A stretch of DNA of 64,000 nt, taken from NCBI RefSeq assembly GCF_002916655.1, contig NZ_PPSM01000005.1, positions 25,804-89,803 of the forward strand, in the 5' to 3' direction. The notes under the pieces were generated by a model, which worked only from the letters and a program-made list of their open reading frames with translations, had not been told where the DNA came from and searched no databases. Position 1 is the stretch's first letter, and the number at the start of each line of letters is the position of its first letter. Positions 63,323-64,000 of this stretch are shown piece by piece. The DNA is from Novosphingobium sp. HII-3. Its GTDB lineage: Bacteria > Pseudomonadota > Alphaproteobacteria > Sphingomonadales > Sphingomonadaceae. A program made the position numbers and the translations under genes.

Positions 63323-64000
63323 TCACGGCACTTGCAGAGAGGGGTCCTTCCACCTGGCATCCGACCGTTCAAGGAACGGTCGGTACTCTGTCCCCGTCTT
63401 GATGACGGCATGGGCAACGCGCGCCATCTTGGCGGTGAGCGCCGTCATCGCCTTGCGGCGACGATCGGCATCATCCGCGTGCCCGGCAGTGTATCGTCCG
63501 AGCTTGTCGCGGAAACTGTTGTTGCGCTGACGTGCGGCGACCTGGGCAGCCATCCAAAAGGTCCGCCGCAATCGCGCATTACCGTACTTGGACAGCATCG
63601 TGCGGCCTCGGAATGTACCGGACTGCCGGGTCGCAAGATCAAGACCGCAGAACTTCAGGAACTGACGGTGATGGCTGAAGCGGCGTAGATCGCCTGCCTC
63701 GGCGAGAATGGTCAACGCATTGATGGGCCCAATGCCGGGGATCATGCGCAGGAGCTGATAATCGCGGTTTTCGGCCAGCATGGCATGCGCCGTTCGCTCG
63801 ATCTCGTCGCGCTGCCGGATCAGGTTGCGTGCTTGGGCGATCACCATGCGGAACATAGCGATCGAGACGGAATCCTCGTCGACAGGTAGCGCCACGGAGG
63901 CGCAGGCGGTCTCGTAGATATCGTTGATCAGCCGGGCTTTGGACACCTTGCGGCCGACCAAGTCCCATGCTTCGCGGGAGAAAGTCTCCTGGCCGAGCAC
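63323..64000 (-). mobile_element. IS110 family transposase, cut by the window edge
   Basis: The last 225 codons of an IS110/IS116-type transposase; its N-terminal DEDD domain lies to the right of the window. The C-terminal Transposase_20 region is visible in 'LLRMIPGIGPINALTILAE' and 'HHRQFLKFCGL', then 'SKYGNARLRRTFWMAAQVAA' with the catalytic-region Ser. The frame ends at a TGA at 63323 and is intact as far as seen. IS110 elements move through a circular form and usually lack terminal inverted repeats. It marks the edge of a recent rearrangement. Confidence 0.9.

Overview
The window is about 64 kb of GC-rich, densely packed chromosomal DNA from an alphaproteobacterium. It is most likely a sphingomonad of the Novosphingobium/Sphingobium type. 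The reasons are two TonB-dependent receptors that begin their mature parts with a 'DEIVVTA/DIIVTARR' type N-terminus, the DUF465 and DUF1465 small proteins, a PtsP-type phosphotransferase, many GTG/TTG starts, and the housekeeping set rarA, tilS, cpoB, lysC, aroC, nadA, purU, ahpCF and maeB. No rRNA, CRISPR array or prophage is seen. There is one tRNA-Thr and one IS110-type transposase cut by the right edge.

Layout. 1-4 kb: the tail of a GMC oxidoreductase, a TIM-barrel sugar isomerase-like protein, rarA and tRNA-Thr. 4-9.5 kb: an uptake and catabolic cluster (MFS permease, alpha/beta hydrolase, TonB receptor) divergent from a TetR regulator, with a palindrome over the shared promoter. 9.6-19.9 kb: envelope and housekeeping genes (L,D-transpeptidase, tilS, cpoB, a RodZ-like protein, ptsP, two DUF465 proteins, an RcdA-like DUF1465 protein, a metallo-hydrolase, nadA). 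20-38.9 kb: a YbaL-type antiporter, trxC, rluE, a TerC/Alx protein, a dienelactone hydrolase, purU, a nitronate monooxygenase divergent from a CoA-transferase, lysC, ubiG, a pnuC plus NadR-kinase pair, aroC, and ahpC-ahpF behind an OxyR-like palindrome.

The most interesting part is 38.9-52.5 kb. A four-gene operon encodes a GH31 enzyme with the full residue signature of sulfoquinovosidases, a LacI regulator, an aldo-keto reductase and an SsuD-like flavin monooxygenase. These match SmoI, SmoB and SmoC of the oxidative desulfonation (sulfo-SMO) route for sulfoquinovose. Divergent to it is a TonB receptor, and beyond that an MFS sugar permease. The permease is divergent from an operon of a YeiH/UPF0324 sulfate/sulfite-exporter-like protein, glpD and glpK. 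Read together: sulfoquinovosyl glycerol crosses the outer membrane (TonB receptor) and inner membrane (MFS), and is split to sulfoquinovose and glycerol. Sulfoquinovose is oxidised to sulfite and 6-oxoglucose, which is reduced to glucose. Glycerol goes through GlpK and GlpD, and sulfite may leave by the YeiH-like protein. No flavin reductase and no ABC importer is present, unlike the Agrobacterium version.

52.5-64 kb: maeB, an RND efflux operon (adaptor, pump, outer-membrane channel) divergent from a TetR repressor across a clear operator palindrome, a small helical protein, an outer-membrane barrel protein, and the IS110 transposase next to what looks like the broken tail of an unrelated gene.
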